From positions 1 through 56,407 of the forward strand of contig JARXWK010000022.1 in NCBI GenBank assembly GCA_029916745.1: a DNA stretch of 56,407 nucleotides, given 5' to 3'. This DNA is from Dysgonomonadaceae bacterium PH5-43 (GTDB lineage Bacteria; Bacteroidota; Bacteroidia; Bacteroidales; Azobacteroidaceae). The notes beneath the pieces are model-generated. The model was given only the letters and a program-made list of their open reading frames with translations. It was not told where the DNA came from and ran no database searches. A program made the translations under genes and the position numbers. Shown here piece by piece: positions 7,432 through 15,400 of the stretch. How positions within the stretch are numbered: the first letter of the stretch is position 1; each line of letters opens with the position of its first letter.

Positions 7432-7463
7432 TTTGGCAGACGCGAAATAATCCCTCAATTTTG
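7432..7463 (+). promoter_or_regulatory. rightward late promoter
   Basis: TTTG at 7432-7435 and CAATTTTG at 7456-7463 form a Bacteroidetes-type -33/-7 pair with a 20-base spacer. This places the start near 7470, 23 bases before the protease ATG. The -7 box has the same C-for-T change as the leftward promoter, suggesting both are weak and activator-dependent. Confidence 0.6.
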
Positions 7464-7492
7464 TATCCGTAATTCAATTTAAGAAAAGCAAT

Positions 7493-8512
7493 ATGAAGCG
7501 ATTTTTCAATGTAATAGCCGGAACAGATAAAGCAGCTTGCATCCTTCTGTATGGGGATATCGGGGAATGGGGAGAAGTGACCAGCGCCGATATCGTCGGC
7601 GAACTCCTGGAGATGGAGAATGAATATGAAAGGATTGATGCCCGTATCAACAGTATGGGAGGCGATGTGTATTCCGGTATCGCTATCGTTAATGCTTTCC
7701 GTAACAGCAAGGCCAACATAACGATCTACGTGGATGGTGTAGCTGCTTCCATGGCTTCCATTATTGCCCTTTGCGGCAAACCTCTTTATATGAGCAAATA
7801 TGCCCGGCTGATGCTCCATAGTGTACGCGGGGGCGCATACGGTACCAAAGATGATCTGAAGGATATGATCCGGGAGATGGAAACCCTGGAAGATACCCTT
7901 TGCGACTTCATTGCCGGCAAAGTAAATAAGACCAAAGAAGAAGTCAAGGAATTGTACTTTGACGGAAAAGACCACTGGTTGTCCGCTCAGGAAGCTTTAG
8001 GCCTCGGACTTATAGACGGTATCTACGACGTGGATCCGGTACCCGAGGATTCGACCAACGAACAGGTATATAAAATTTTTAATAACCGGCTCGAAAAGCC
8101 AAAAAACAAAAAAGACGAAATGAACTTAGAAGAAATCAGAAAACGTCCCGCCTTTGCCAATTGTGCAACCGAGGCGGATGTTCTCCGGCAGATCGATCAA
8201 CTGGAGAGTGAAGCGGGAAAGGTTCCCGGATTGGAAGAAAAAATTCTGGCTTTTGAAAACAAGGCCAAAGAAACGGAAGAAGCGGAAGATGATGCCTTCC
8301 TGGACACAGCCATCGCTGAAGAGCGTATCAAGGAGGCTCAAAGAGTCTATTTCAAAAACCAGTTGAAAACCGACCGCGAGGGAACTAAAAACCACATCAA
8401 TTCCCTGAAGCCAAAGAAAAAGGTTATCGATAACCTCGGAACGCCTCTGGCAGATACTGTCTCGGCATGGGACAAAAAGATGGAAGAGATCCGTAACAAG
8501 ACGGGTCAGTAA
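7493..8512 (+). CDS. ClpP-type (S14) prohead protease with C-terminal scaffold
   Basis: Residues 1-200 are a ClpP/crotonase-fold serine protease: RINSMGGDVYSGIAIVNAFR, the nucleophile in VDGVAASMASIIAL, and the histidine in ARLMLHSVRGG. Such phage ClpP-like proteins mature the capsid. The rest is hydrophilic, lysine/glutamate-rich and helical, as expected of a scaffold. An in-frame ATG at 8120 with an A-rich leader could start a separate scaffold. It is the first gene of the rightward late operon and is followed by the major capsid gene, the usual protease-scaffold-capsid order. Confidence 0.9.
   Translation: MKRFFNVIAGTDKAACILLYGDIGEWGEVTSADIVGELLEMENEYERIDARINSMGGDVYSGIAIVNAFRNSKANITIYVDGVAASMASIIALCGKPLYMSKYARLMLHSVRGGAYGTKDDLKDMIREMETLEDTLCDFIAGKVNKTKEEVKELYFDGKDHWLSAQEALGLGLIDGIYDVDPVPEDSTNEQVYKIFNNRLEKPKNKKDEMNLEEIRKRPAFANCATEADVLRQIDQLESEAGKVPGLEEKILAFENKAKETEEAEDDAFLDTAIAEERIKEAQRVYFKNQLKTDREGTKNHINSLKPKKKVIDNLGTPLADTVSAWDKKMEEIRNKTGQ
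8120..8512 (+). CDS. possible independently translated scaffold (in-frame within protease gene)
   Basis: An ATG preceded by an A-rich tract (AAAAACAAAAAAGACGAA) opens a 130-residue in-frame product starting MNLEEIRKRPAFANCATEAD. It covers exactly the coiled-coil scaffold region after the protease domain. Nested scaffold genes of this kind are known in lambdoid phages (C/Nu3). Translation from this start is inference from the leader and domain boundary. Confidence 0.4.
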   Translation: MNLEEIRKRPAFANCATEADVLRQIDQLESEAGKVPGLEEKILAFENKAKETEEAEDDAFLDTAIAEERIKEAQRVYFKNQLKTDREGTKNHINSLKPKKKVIDNLGTPLADTVSAWDKKMEEIRNKTGQ

Positions 8513-8576
8513 GCCGGCCGGTTCTTTTAATCATTCAATAAATATCATTTAATAAACATTTAAAACAGTTTTAATT

Positions 8577-9764
8577 ATGGCAATAATTATAGCAAATACC
8601 AATTACAATGGAGAAGTTCTGGAGCAGCTCTTAACGCTGGCCGCTACCGGCAACGAACTGGTAGAAAAAGGGCTTATCCATCTGGAGCCGGGAGTACATG
8701 AGAAGTTCTCCATTCCGAGAATCAAAACCGGAAAGATGCTCCAAAAACGCAAAGAGCAACCGAAAGATTCCGACAGCAAAGGAGATTTCAACTATTCGGA
8801 AAAAGTCCTGAAGCCCGTTGACTTCATGGCTTTTACAACCTTCAATCCCCGATCCTTTGAGAAGATCTGGCGTAAATGGCAACCGAAAGGAAACCTTGTC
8901 TTTTCCGAACTTCCGGCAGAAGGACAAAACGCTTTACTGTCCGAAATGGCCAAAACGGTAAAGTTTGAGTTGGGATGGCATTTCATCAACGGCGAGTACG
9001 AAGAAGGCGATGACGATACCAAGCTTTTCAACGGTATCATTATCCGGATGAAAGAAGATGACGATACGATCGTCGTTCTTACTTCTTCCAACACGATGAT
9101 AGGCAAACTGAAGATGCTTCACAAGAACATCCCGGTTACCATGCGCGCTAATCCGGGTCTGAAGATACTTATGAGTGTCAAAGATTTCGACCGCTACGAT
9201 GACGAACTGACGGCACAACCGAACAAAGGCTCCAACTGGACGGATACCAACGCCAAGCGCTTCAAAGGTATCAATATCGAACCTTTGGCTAACTGGCCGG
9301 ACGGTATGCCGGTAGCTACCATTACCGGTATGGACAATAACACCAACCTATGGGGAGCGGTCAATCTTCAGGACGATATGGATGTGATCAAGATCGGTCT
9401 CTTGGAAAATGCCGGCGAACGCTACTTCTTCAAGATGCTGATGAAAGCTGATACTCAGATCGCTTTCGGGGAAGAATGTATCATGTTGGAAAAAGTAGCT
9501 GCTTCTTTGGAAGTAGAACCGACCCAACTGGAGTTCCCGGCAGAAGGCGGAAGCCTCACTGTAACCGTGGAAGCTACCGAAGAATTCAAGGTATCTCAAA
9601 TTGCCGAAGGTTTCTCCTTTGACATTACCGATGACGGCGTGACCGTAACGGCAGATGACAATACTGAAGGAACGGGAGAAAAGACCGGTACCATGGTCAT
9701 TTCTTTGTCGGAAAATACTTCCAAAAAAGTGACTATCACTCTAACTCAGCCGACCGAAGGATAA
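8577..9764 (+). CDS. major capsid protein with C-terminal BACON-like Ig domain
   Basis: The 395-residue protein begins MAIIIANTNYNGEVLEQLLTLAATGNELVEKGLIHLEPG. It has the size and position of a major head protein, after the protease/scaffold. Residues 1-305 are the shell domain. Residues about 308-395 form an added beta-sandwich: LEVEPTQLEFPAEGGSLTVTVEA...EKTGTMVISLSENTSKKVTITLTQP. The EFPAEGG..TVTV start and ITLTQP end are typical of BACON or related Ig-like domains of Bacteroidetes proteins. It would stud the capsid surface and may bind glycans or mucin. A strong hairpin overlaps the stop codon. Confidence 0.88.
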   Translation: MAIIIANTNYNGEVLEQLLTLAATGNELVEKGLIHLEPGVHEKFSIPRIKTGKMLQKRKEQPKDSDSKGDFNYSEKVLKPVDFMAFTTFNPRSFEKIWRKWQPKGNLVFSELPAEGQNALLSEMAKTVKFELGWHFINGEYEEGDDDTKLFNGIIIRMKEDDDTIVVLTSSNTMIGKLKMLHKNIPVTMRANPGLKILMSVKDFDRYDDELTAQPNKGSNWTDTNAKRFKGINIEPLANWPDGMPVATITGMDNNTNLWGAVNLQDDMDVIKIGLLENAGERYFFKMLMKADTQIAFGEECIMLEKVAASLEVEPTQLEFPAEGGSLTVTVEATEEFKVSQIAEGFSFDITDDGVTVTADDNTEGTGEKTGTMVISLSENTSKKVTITLTQPTEG

Positions 9765-9779
9765 TCTCCTTCGGGTCGG
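9750..9779 (+). terminator. strong hairpin across the capsid stop codon (partial terminator)
   Basis: CCGACCGAAGGA and TCCTTCGGGTCGG pair as 8 bp, a one-base bulge and 4 bp around TAATC. No run of T follows, so it may act as an mRNA 3' stabiliser or attenuator. Either role would leave capsid mRNA more abundant than downstream lysis and tail mRNA. Confidence 0.5.
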
Positions 9780-9827
9780 TTAAACGTATCAATCAAGCTT
9801 TTTTATTAATCATAAAATTTTCAAGTC

Positions 9828-9998
9828 ATGGCAAAAGACAAAAAAGAAACAGTGAAAATTAAAGTCCTGAAACCTTTCCGGGACAAGTTAGACAACAAAA
9901 TCCGCTATGTGGAAGGTATAGAACTGGAGTTTGAAGCCGAACGCGCTGAAGATGTAATCTCCCGCGGATTGGCTGAGTATTCCGAACCGGTTGGTTAA
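9828..9998 (+). CDS. small hypothetical head-region protein (56 aa)
   Basis: The 56-residue charged protein starts MAKDKKETVKIKVLKPFRDK and ends GLAEYSEPVG. The pattern KVLKPFRDKLDNKIRYVEGIELEFEAERAEDVISRGLAEY looks like a small beta-barrel plus helix of the kind placed just after capsid genes (head-tail joining or decoration). It is followed after 2 bases by the endolysin gene. Too short for the usual ORF cut-off; function unknown. Confidence 0.7.
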   Translation: MAKDKKETVKIKVLKPFRDKLDNKIRYVEGIELEFEAERAEDVISRGLAEYSEPVG

Positions 9999-10000
9999 TC

Positions 10001-10462
10001 ATGGCTAAATTACAGTATTTAGTTCTGCATTGTACGGCTACTGCTGAAAACCGGACTGTATCCTCCGACGAGATCCGCCGATGGCATACCAGTCCGGTAA
10101 GCAAAGGCGGTCGCGGATGGAATCAGGTCGGATATACCGATATAATCCATTTGGACGGCCGGGTGGAACGCTTGGTCGATAACAATGAAGATGCGTCGGT
10201 CGATCCCTGGGAGATTACCAATGGAGCAAAAGGGTACAATTCCATTTCCCGGCACATTGTGTACGTCGGCGGATGTGCCGCTGACGGTAAGACTCCCAAG
10301 GATACCCGGACATCTTCACAGAAAGAATCTCTGGAGAAGTATGTGAAAAACTTCCACCGGAGATTCCCGGATGTGAAAATCATCGGACACAGGGAAGTAG
10401 CGGCGAAAGCCTGTCCTTCTTTTGATGTTCAAAAATGGCTTAAAGAAATAGGCATCAAGTAA
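10001..10462 (+). CDS. endolysin, N-acetylmuramoyl-L-alanine amidase (Amidase_2/PGRP fold)
   Basis: The 153-residue enzyme has the zinc amidase motifs in order: LVLHCTATAENR (first histidine), SISRHIVYVGGC (second histidine), and IIGHREVAAKACPSFDVQKWL (GH and CPSFD). The length equals the catalytic domain alone, as in small phage lysins such as T7 lysozyme. It cuts between muramic acid and L-alanine in peptidoglycan at the end of infection. There is no signal peptide, so it would need a holin for release. It is followed by a membrane protein and a spanin candidate, forming a lysis cassette between head and tail genes. Confidence 0.93.
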   Translation: MAKLQYLVLHCTATAENRTVSSDEIRRWHTSPVSKGGRGWNQVGYTDIIHLDGRVERLVDNNEDASVDPWEITNGAKGYNSISRHIVYVGGCAADGKTPKDTRTSSQKESLEKYVKNFHRRFPDVKIIGHREVAAKACPSFDVQKWLKEIGIK

Positions 10463-10489
10463 ATTTTCTTTTCATAATTCTCGTAGACA

Positions 10490-10960
10490 ATGACAGAAAT
10501 CATAAACATAATCAAAGAGATTCTTTTATGGTTACTCCCGGCCGGAGGGCTGGGAGGAGTCATTGTTTGGATATTTAACAAGAAATTACGGACACTAAGA
10601 ACAGACAAAGAAGTACACGATACATATAAGGAGATGTACGATGATGTGAAAGAAGAACTAAAAGAATTACGCAATGAAAACAGAAAATTACATAAGGAGT
10701 TCGCCCGGATGGAGACGATTGTCGCTATCCTTGAAACCATTTTTTCCAAGGTGGTGGCTTGTCGGTATTATAATTCTTGCCCTATCCGTTTCGAGTTGCA
10801 GCAGCTCCAAAAGCATCAGCGAAAAACAGGAGGCGGAGATAGTGGAAATAAAAGAAAAGTACGAAAGACTGCCGATCCGGATCCCGGAATCGAAAGTGAA
10901 TCTTCAGATACCGATGGCGAATCTTCCGACCCTCCCCCAGGGAGCCGGTTACACGAATAA
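10490..10960 (+). CDS. phage membrane protein with coiled coil (holin-like or accessory lysis)
   Basis: The 156-residue protein has one N-terminal hydrophobic segment (ILLWLLPAGGLGGVIVWIF, residues about 11-29), a basic stop, then a coiled coil (TYKEMYDDVKEELKELRNENRKLHKEFARMETI). A CRYYNSCPIRFELQQ motif with two cysteines follows. The remainder is low-complexity and lies over the next gene in another frame. Similar TM plus coiled-coil plus CRxxxxCPIR proteins are, from memory, common in Bacteroidetes phages beside amidases. A holin, a spanin partner or a lysis regulator are all possible. Confidence 0.7.
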   Translation: MTEIINIIKEILLWLLPAGGLGGVIVWIFNKKLRTLRTDKEVHDTYKEMYDDVKEELKELRNENRKLHKEFARMETIVAILETIFSKVVACRYYNSCPIRFELQQLQKHQRKTGGGDSGNKRKVRKTADPDPGIESESSDTDGESSDPPPGSRLHE

Positions 10961-11213
10961 GCAAGGACAGGCAAATGTCAAAGTTACAGCGGAGAATGAT
11001 ACGATCTATATCGAAGCTTCCTGTGACGAGGTAATAGCCGACTTGGAAAAGGCAGAACGGGAAATAAGCTATCTAAAAGAGAAAACGGAATTAGAGTCGG
11101 AGGAGAAAAAACCTCCTGAGATCGGAATAAAAACGATTCTTAGATGGTTCTCGCTCGGCCTCGTGATAGGAATAATAATTACAATAATAACAATCAGAAA
11201 ACTAAAAAAGTAA
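10674..11213 (+). CDS. candidate unimolecular spanin (lipoprotein with C-terminal membrane anchor)
   Basis: The frame has a lipoprotein signal: basic FFPRWW, then LVGIIILALSVSSC with lipobox SVSSC. A periplasmic stretch of about 110 residues contains a coiled coil (DEVIADLEKAEREISYLKEKTELESEEKK). A C-terminal membrane segment (SLGLVIGIIITIITI) ends in RKLKK. A lipidated N-terminus plus a C-terminal inner-membrane anchor is the hallmark of u-spanins such as T1 gp11, which fuse inner and outer membranes at lysis. The first part overlaps the previous gene by 287 bases in another frame. The ATG shown is the most upstream one. TTG codons nearer the signal peptide, such as that at 10722, are alternatives. 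Confidence 0.7.
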   Translation: MKTENYIRSSPGWRRLSLSLKPFFPRWWLVGIIILALSVSSCSSSKSISEKQEAEIVEIKEKYERLPIRIPESKVNLQIPMANLPTLPQGAGYTNKQGQANVKVTAENDTIYIEASCDEVIADLEKAEREISYLKEKTELESEEKKPPEIGIKTILRWFSLGLVIGIIITIITIRKLKK

Positions 11214-11217
11214 AGTT

Positions 11218-11712
11218 ATGGCAGATACAAGTGATGGATTTATTTATGGACTGGACGTCCTGAAATTCAAAGGAAAGGTCTTCGGCTATATCTCGGAAGA
11301 CGGCCTGACTGCCGGAGGAACCGAACCGACCACGACTCAGGTCAGAGCGGCTCAAAAACGAAACGCGGTGGTTAAGACCCTGTTTACAACTCCGGGAAGC
11401 AAGCAATTTACCTTCGTTCTTATCCAGCTAAAGGGAGAGAACTTTAAGGATGTATTCGGAGGCGAGGTCGATGCGGATGGTGTTTACAGCGCTCCGGCAA
11501 TGGAAGAAATCCAGGAAGGAGATGCGGTAATCGAATGTGCTTCCGGTCATACGATCGACATTCCGAAGGCTTCGCTGGTCGGTAATCTGGCTCAGGCGAT
11601 CAACCTGGCTCAAACCCTGGCTGTCTCCTGTACCATGGAGATACTGATTCCGGATGATGGCGGGTCTCCATTCCAGATCTACCCTCCGGGACAAACGCCT
11701 CCTGAAGGATAA
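11218..11712 (+). CDS. major tail (tube) protein, probable
   Basis: The 164-residue protein starts MADTSDGFIYGLDVLKFKGKVFGYISEDGLTAGGTEP and is beta-rich and mostly soluble, ending in a proline-rich tail. Its size and position right before the frameshifted chaperone pair and the tape measure fit the tail tube protein of a long non-contractile tail. No sheath-like protein precedes it, in contrast to Mu. The call is mainly positional. Confidence 0.65.
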   Translation: MADTSDGFIYGLDVLKFKGKVFGYISEDGLTAGGTEPTTTQVRAAQKRNAVVKTLFTTPGSKQFTFVLIQLKGENFKDVFGGEVDADGVYSAPAMEEIQEGDAVIECASGHTIDIPKASLVGNLAQAINLAQTLAVSCTMEILIPDDGGSPFQIYPPGQTPPEG

Positions 11713-11715
11713 AAG

Positions 11716-12189
11716 ATGAAGAAAGAGGAGCTGTTGGCTTCCGAACTACTTTTAGACCTGGGCGTTGCGATCCCTGTTCGCCCGCTCAGGTTTTTAAGTA
11801 AAAAGAAGTCTCGAAAGGTATTGATCCGGAGACCGTACATGGGAGGGCTTATACGTTTCTCCCGGATATATTTGAAGATGGGAGTAAGCTCGGAAGAGAT
11901 AAAAAAGTATAACCCGGACGAGATGATGGAGTTTATGACTAATCATGGACACAGCGTCAGCCGGATGGTAGCCGTAAGTATTGTAAGGGGATTTTTCTCC
12001 TATATATTATTCGGCAACCTTGTAGCCTGGTGGCTGCGCTGGCAGGTTCATCCTTTATTTCTTGCTGAAGCGGTAATCCAATTAATCGACCATACGAATC
12101 TCGACCCTTTCAAAAATATTATCATCTCGGCGGACAAGATAAATCTGATGAAGCCAAGAATGAGCCATGGAAAAGAAAACGGGAGTTAA
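11716..12189 (+). CDS. tail assembly chaperone (gpG-type, short form)
   Basis: The 157-residue protein starts MKKEELLASELLLDLGVAIPVRP and is helical with a hydrophobic stretch near residues 92-110. It lies between tail tube and tape-measure genes, the fixed place of tail chaperones. A canonical slippery heptamer C-CCT-TTC in its reading frame at 12105-12111 allows a -1 shift onto the next open frame. Chaperones of this type coat the tape measure during tail assembly, with the short form in excess. Confidence 0.75.
   Translation: MKKEELLASELLLDLGVAIPVRPLRFLSKKKSRKVLIRRPYMGGLIRFSRIYLKMGVSSEEIKKYNPDEMMEFMTNHGHSVSRMVAVSIVRGFFSYILFGNLVAWWLRWQVHPLFLAEAVIQLIDHTNLDPFKNIIISADKINLMKPRMSHGKENGS
12105..12111 (+). 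other. probable -1 ribosomal frameshift site (CCCTTTC)
   Basis: In the chaperone frame the codons are GAC CCT TTC, so the heptamer C-CCT-TTC fits X-XXY-YYZ exactly. After a -1 slip the frame is open from 12111 without a stop through the next gene. Zero-frame translation stops at 12189. Conserved -1 shifts between the two genes before the tape measure are well known in dsDNA phage tails. Confidence 0.65.
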
Positions 12190-12458
12190 AGACCGGCCGG
12201 ATGGAAGGTTCCCATAGCCCGTTCGGATTCGTCTGGCAGATAGCGACAGCCACCGGCTGGAGTATCAACCGGATACTTTGGAAAATTCCTTATCCTACAT
12301 TAATGCTGATGATAAAGGATATTCCAAGGTATGTTACGGAAGAAAACAAAAATCCGGGACAAAGGAAAAACCGGAATACGAATAAACAAAAAACAAAAGG
12401 ACAAAGCGCTCTGGACTTTTTCCAGACACGATTGACAGATAATGGCAAGGGCGGTTGA
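12111..12458 (+). CDS. tail assembly chaperone extension (gpT-type, made by frameshift)
   Basis: This 115-residue segment is open upstream of its first ATG (12201). Its upstream part (QDKSDEAKNEPWKRKRELKTGR) reads like real coding sequence, so it is more likely expressed as the extension of the chaperone than alone. It contains GFVWQIATATGWSINRILWKIPYPTLMLM and a basic tail. The fusion would be about 247 residues. Its end overlaps the tape-measure start by 17 bases. Confidence 0.65.
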   Translation, partial: QKYYHLGGQDKSDEAKNEPWKRKRELKTGRMEGSHSPFGFVWQIATATGWSINRILWKIPYPTLMLMIKDIPRYVTEENKNPGQRKNRNTNKQKTKGQSALDFFQTRLTDNGKGG

Positions 12459-15400
12459 AATAGAATTTTTAATGAGGGATCGGATGACTCCCGGAATGCG
12501 GCGGGCGTATAACGAGGTTGTCGGTCTTGACAAAGAGATCGACAAACTGGGTGATACGACCGACCGTGTAACTGCCGGTATGGGAAAATCATTCGGGAAC
12601 CTTGGCGGTGTTGTCGGAGGAGCATTGTCTTTCGCCGGTGCTTCTGCTTTTGTAAGCAAGATATTCGATATTAGGTCTGCCTTCCAGGATACGGAAAGCA
12701 GTATGACGGTTTTCCTCGGATCGGCGGAGAAGGCTTCGAAATTCATGCGGGAATTACAGGATTATGCCTGGTACAATATGTTTGAATTTTCCGACCTGAC
12801 CGAAGAAAGTAAGAAACTCTTAGCCTTCCGCGTCGATGTGGAAGATGTTATTTCTGTTATAGATCAACTGTCCAATATCGCTGCGGGAGTCAAAAAGCCT
12901 CTCTCGGAATATGTCGATCTTTATACCAAAGCAAAAAGTTTGGGAAAACTGGAAGCTTCCGATATAGAGAGCTGGGGACAGCGGGGAGTTGTTATCATGG
13001 ATACCCTGAAAGACATGGGTGTTGAAGTCGATCGTTCTTCGGTTAAATTTGAACATCTTGAAATGGTATTGAAGAATCTGACTTCTACCGGAGGCATGTT
13101 CGACGGATTGATGGCAGAACAAATGAGTAACCTGTCGGCCAGCTACGGTCAGTTACAAGACGACATTACCAATATGTTCAATGAATTGGGCGAGAAGTAT
13201 CAGGATGTAATGAAAAGCGGTATCGAAGTCGGAAGCTGGCTCATTGCAAACTACGAACAGATCGGCCGGACGATCATGGAACTGGTCGGTGTTTATGGAA
13301 CTTACCGTGTCGCTTTGGCTGCTGCAACTGCCGCCGAGTATTTTCGTTATCAGGCGACATTGGCCGGGATGGCCGGAATGACAAAGATGCAGGCCATTAC
13401 CGATGTATTGCGCGCCAAGACAGCCGCATTAAACAAAACCATGCTGGCTAATCCTTATGTTCTTGTTGCCGCCGGGATCGCAGCTCTCGCCTATGGCACA
13501 TACAAACTTATCACCTACCAGACAGAAGCCGAAAAGGCACAAAAGCGTCTGAATGATGCCCTGAAGGAAGCCGAAAAAAATTCCCTTTCCGAACAAAGAG
13601 AACTCGCCAGACTGAAGGGAGAGCTTTCGGCATTGACGAAAGGAACCGACCAGTACAATGAGGTTAAGGATAAGATCATTAAAAACTTCGGAAAATACTA
13701 TTCCGGTCTTGAACAGGAGATAGAAGCGGTCGGATTAACCGAGGCCGCTTATAATAAATTAACAGAAGCCATAACCCGGTCATTCGGCGCCCGGCAGTAT
13801 GAAAAGTTCACGCAGGAACAAACAGGCAATCTCGAAGAGACAATGTCCAAGAACCTGGGGAAAATTCAGGATAGATTGATTGATAAACTTGGAGAAGAAG
13901 CCGGAACCAAATACTATACAAAAATCAGAAATTCCCTATTGAATGGAGATTTAGGGATTTCAGGAACTAACTTCTATGATATTTCAGGATTGGAAGATGA
14001 AACCCGAAAAGCGCTGGATCAAGTCTCCGGAAGAGGAAATTTCGTTTCCAACTTTGCCATTGAAGGCTATATAAGGGAAATTATAAAAGCACAAGAACTG
14101 ACCGATGAATTAGACAAAAAAGCAAGAATCAAATTTGGCATTGAGGATGTGACTCCATCCATTACCGAAAATAATTCGGAAGCGGCAAAGTCTTTTGATA
14201 ATATCTCCGATGCTGTTTCGGATACAACTCAAAAGATCGAAAAGCTAAAAAAAGAAATTGCCGATTTGCGGAGCGGAGATATACAAGTCGAATCCGGATC
14301 GCTGACAAAAACACTGGAGGAAAAAATCAAAGAACTAAAAACGGCTGAAGATAAACTGGCCTTACTAACCGGTAAAGACAGTAAAACGATAAAAGCGGGA
14401 CAGTCCGCTCTGGATAAGGAAAAAAAGCAGGCTCAAGAGTCGGCCGAATTAAGAAGGAAGATCGCTAACGATGAGATCCGGGAGGCGATCGAAAAACAAA
14501 GCCGTGAATTGGATAACGAGCAGGCTTTATTGAATATTCAGGAAGATGGTTTCGAGAAGCGCCAAAAGCAGGCGGAGCTGAACCATAAAAAGAACTTGTT
14601 GGCAATCGAGAAAAGGACACAGGAACTGATCGAAAAGCAACAGGAGACAGAGAAGAACGCCTGGAAACTGGAAGGAGAGAAAGGAACATTCGTCCCCACT
14701 ACCATAACAGCAAATGACCTGTATAAGAACAATCCGGAAGCGAAAAAAGAAATCGATGAGAGTCGCTCTACTGCCAATGCGGTTTACAAAGCCGAAACGG
14801 ATGCCCTGTATAAGGAACTACTGGATAAATACAAAGATTACGCACGTCGGCGTCGGGAAGTAGAAGAACAATTCCAGGAGGATATAAAAGCACTCAACGA
14901 ACTTCCGGACGATAATGAGTACAAAGCGGATACTATTAAAGAAGCCGAAAAACAACGAAAAGAAGCCATCAAGTCGATAAACGAAGAGGAAGCTTCCGAA
15001 ATAAAGAAGACTTCCGATTTGTTTATCCGTCTCTTTGGGGATGCTTCGACCCAAACCGTAAAAGAGATCCGCCGGGTAATCGATGAAGTCCAGGCATTAT
15101 ACGACTACCTTTCCACGACTTCGGATGAAGACCTGACCGATAATTTCGGATTTACGGCAGAGCAGCTTCGCAGTTTTAAAGGAGATGCCGAGCAACTGAA
15201 AGCCATCCTGGACGGATTGATTGCCAAGAAAAAAGAACTGGCCGAGAAAAGCGAGTTTGAAGCTTTCTCTCAAAGTATAAGCGATGCCCTCAAGAAAATA
15301 AACAAAGGAGGACGTGAGAATATCGGAGAGGGCATTGCCGATATCGGATCGGCCATCTCCGGGATCATGCCTTCGGTTGAAAAGTTCGGCCAGGACATCG

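Noticed and set aside
10019-10383. Long antisense frames over the endolysin and many other genes
   Set aside because: They lie wholly opposite genes with clear domains and have no leader or family signal of their own.
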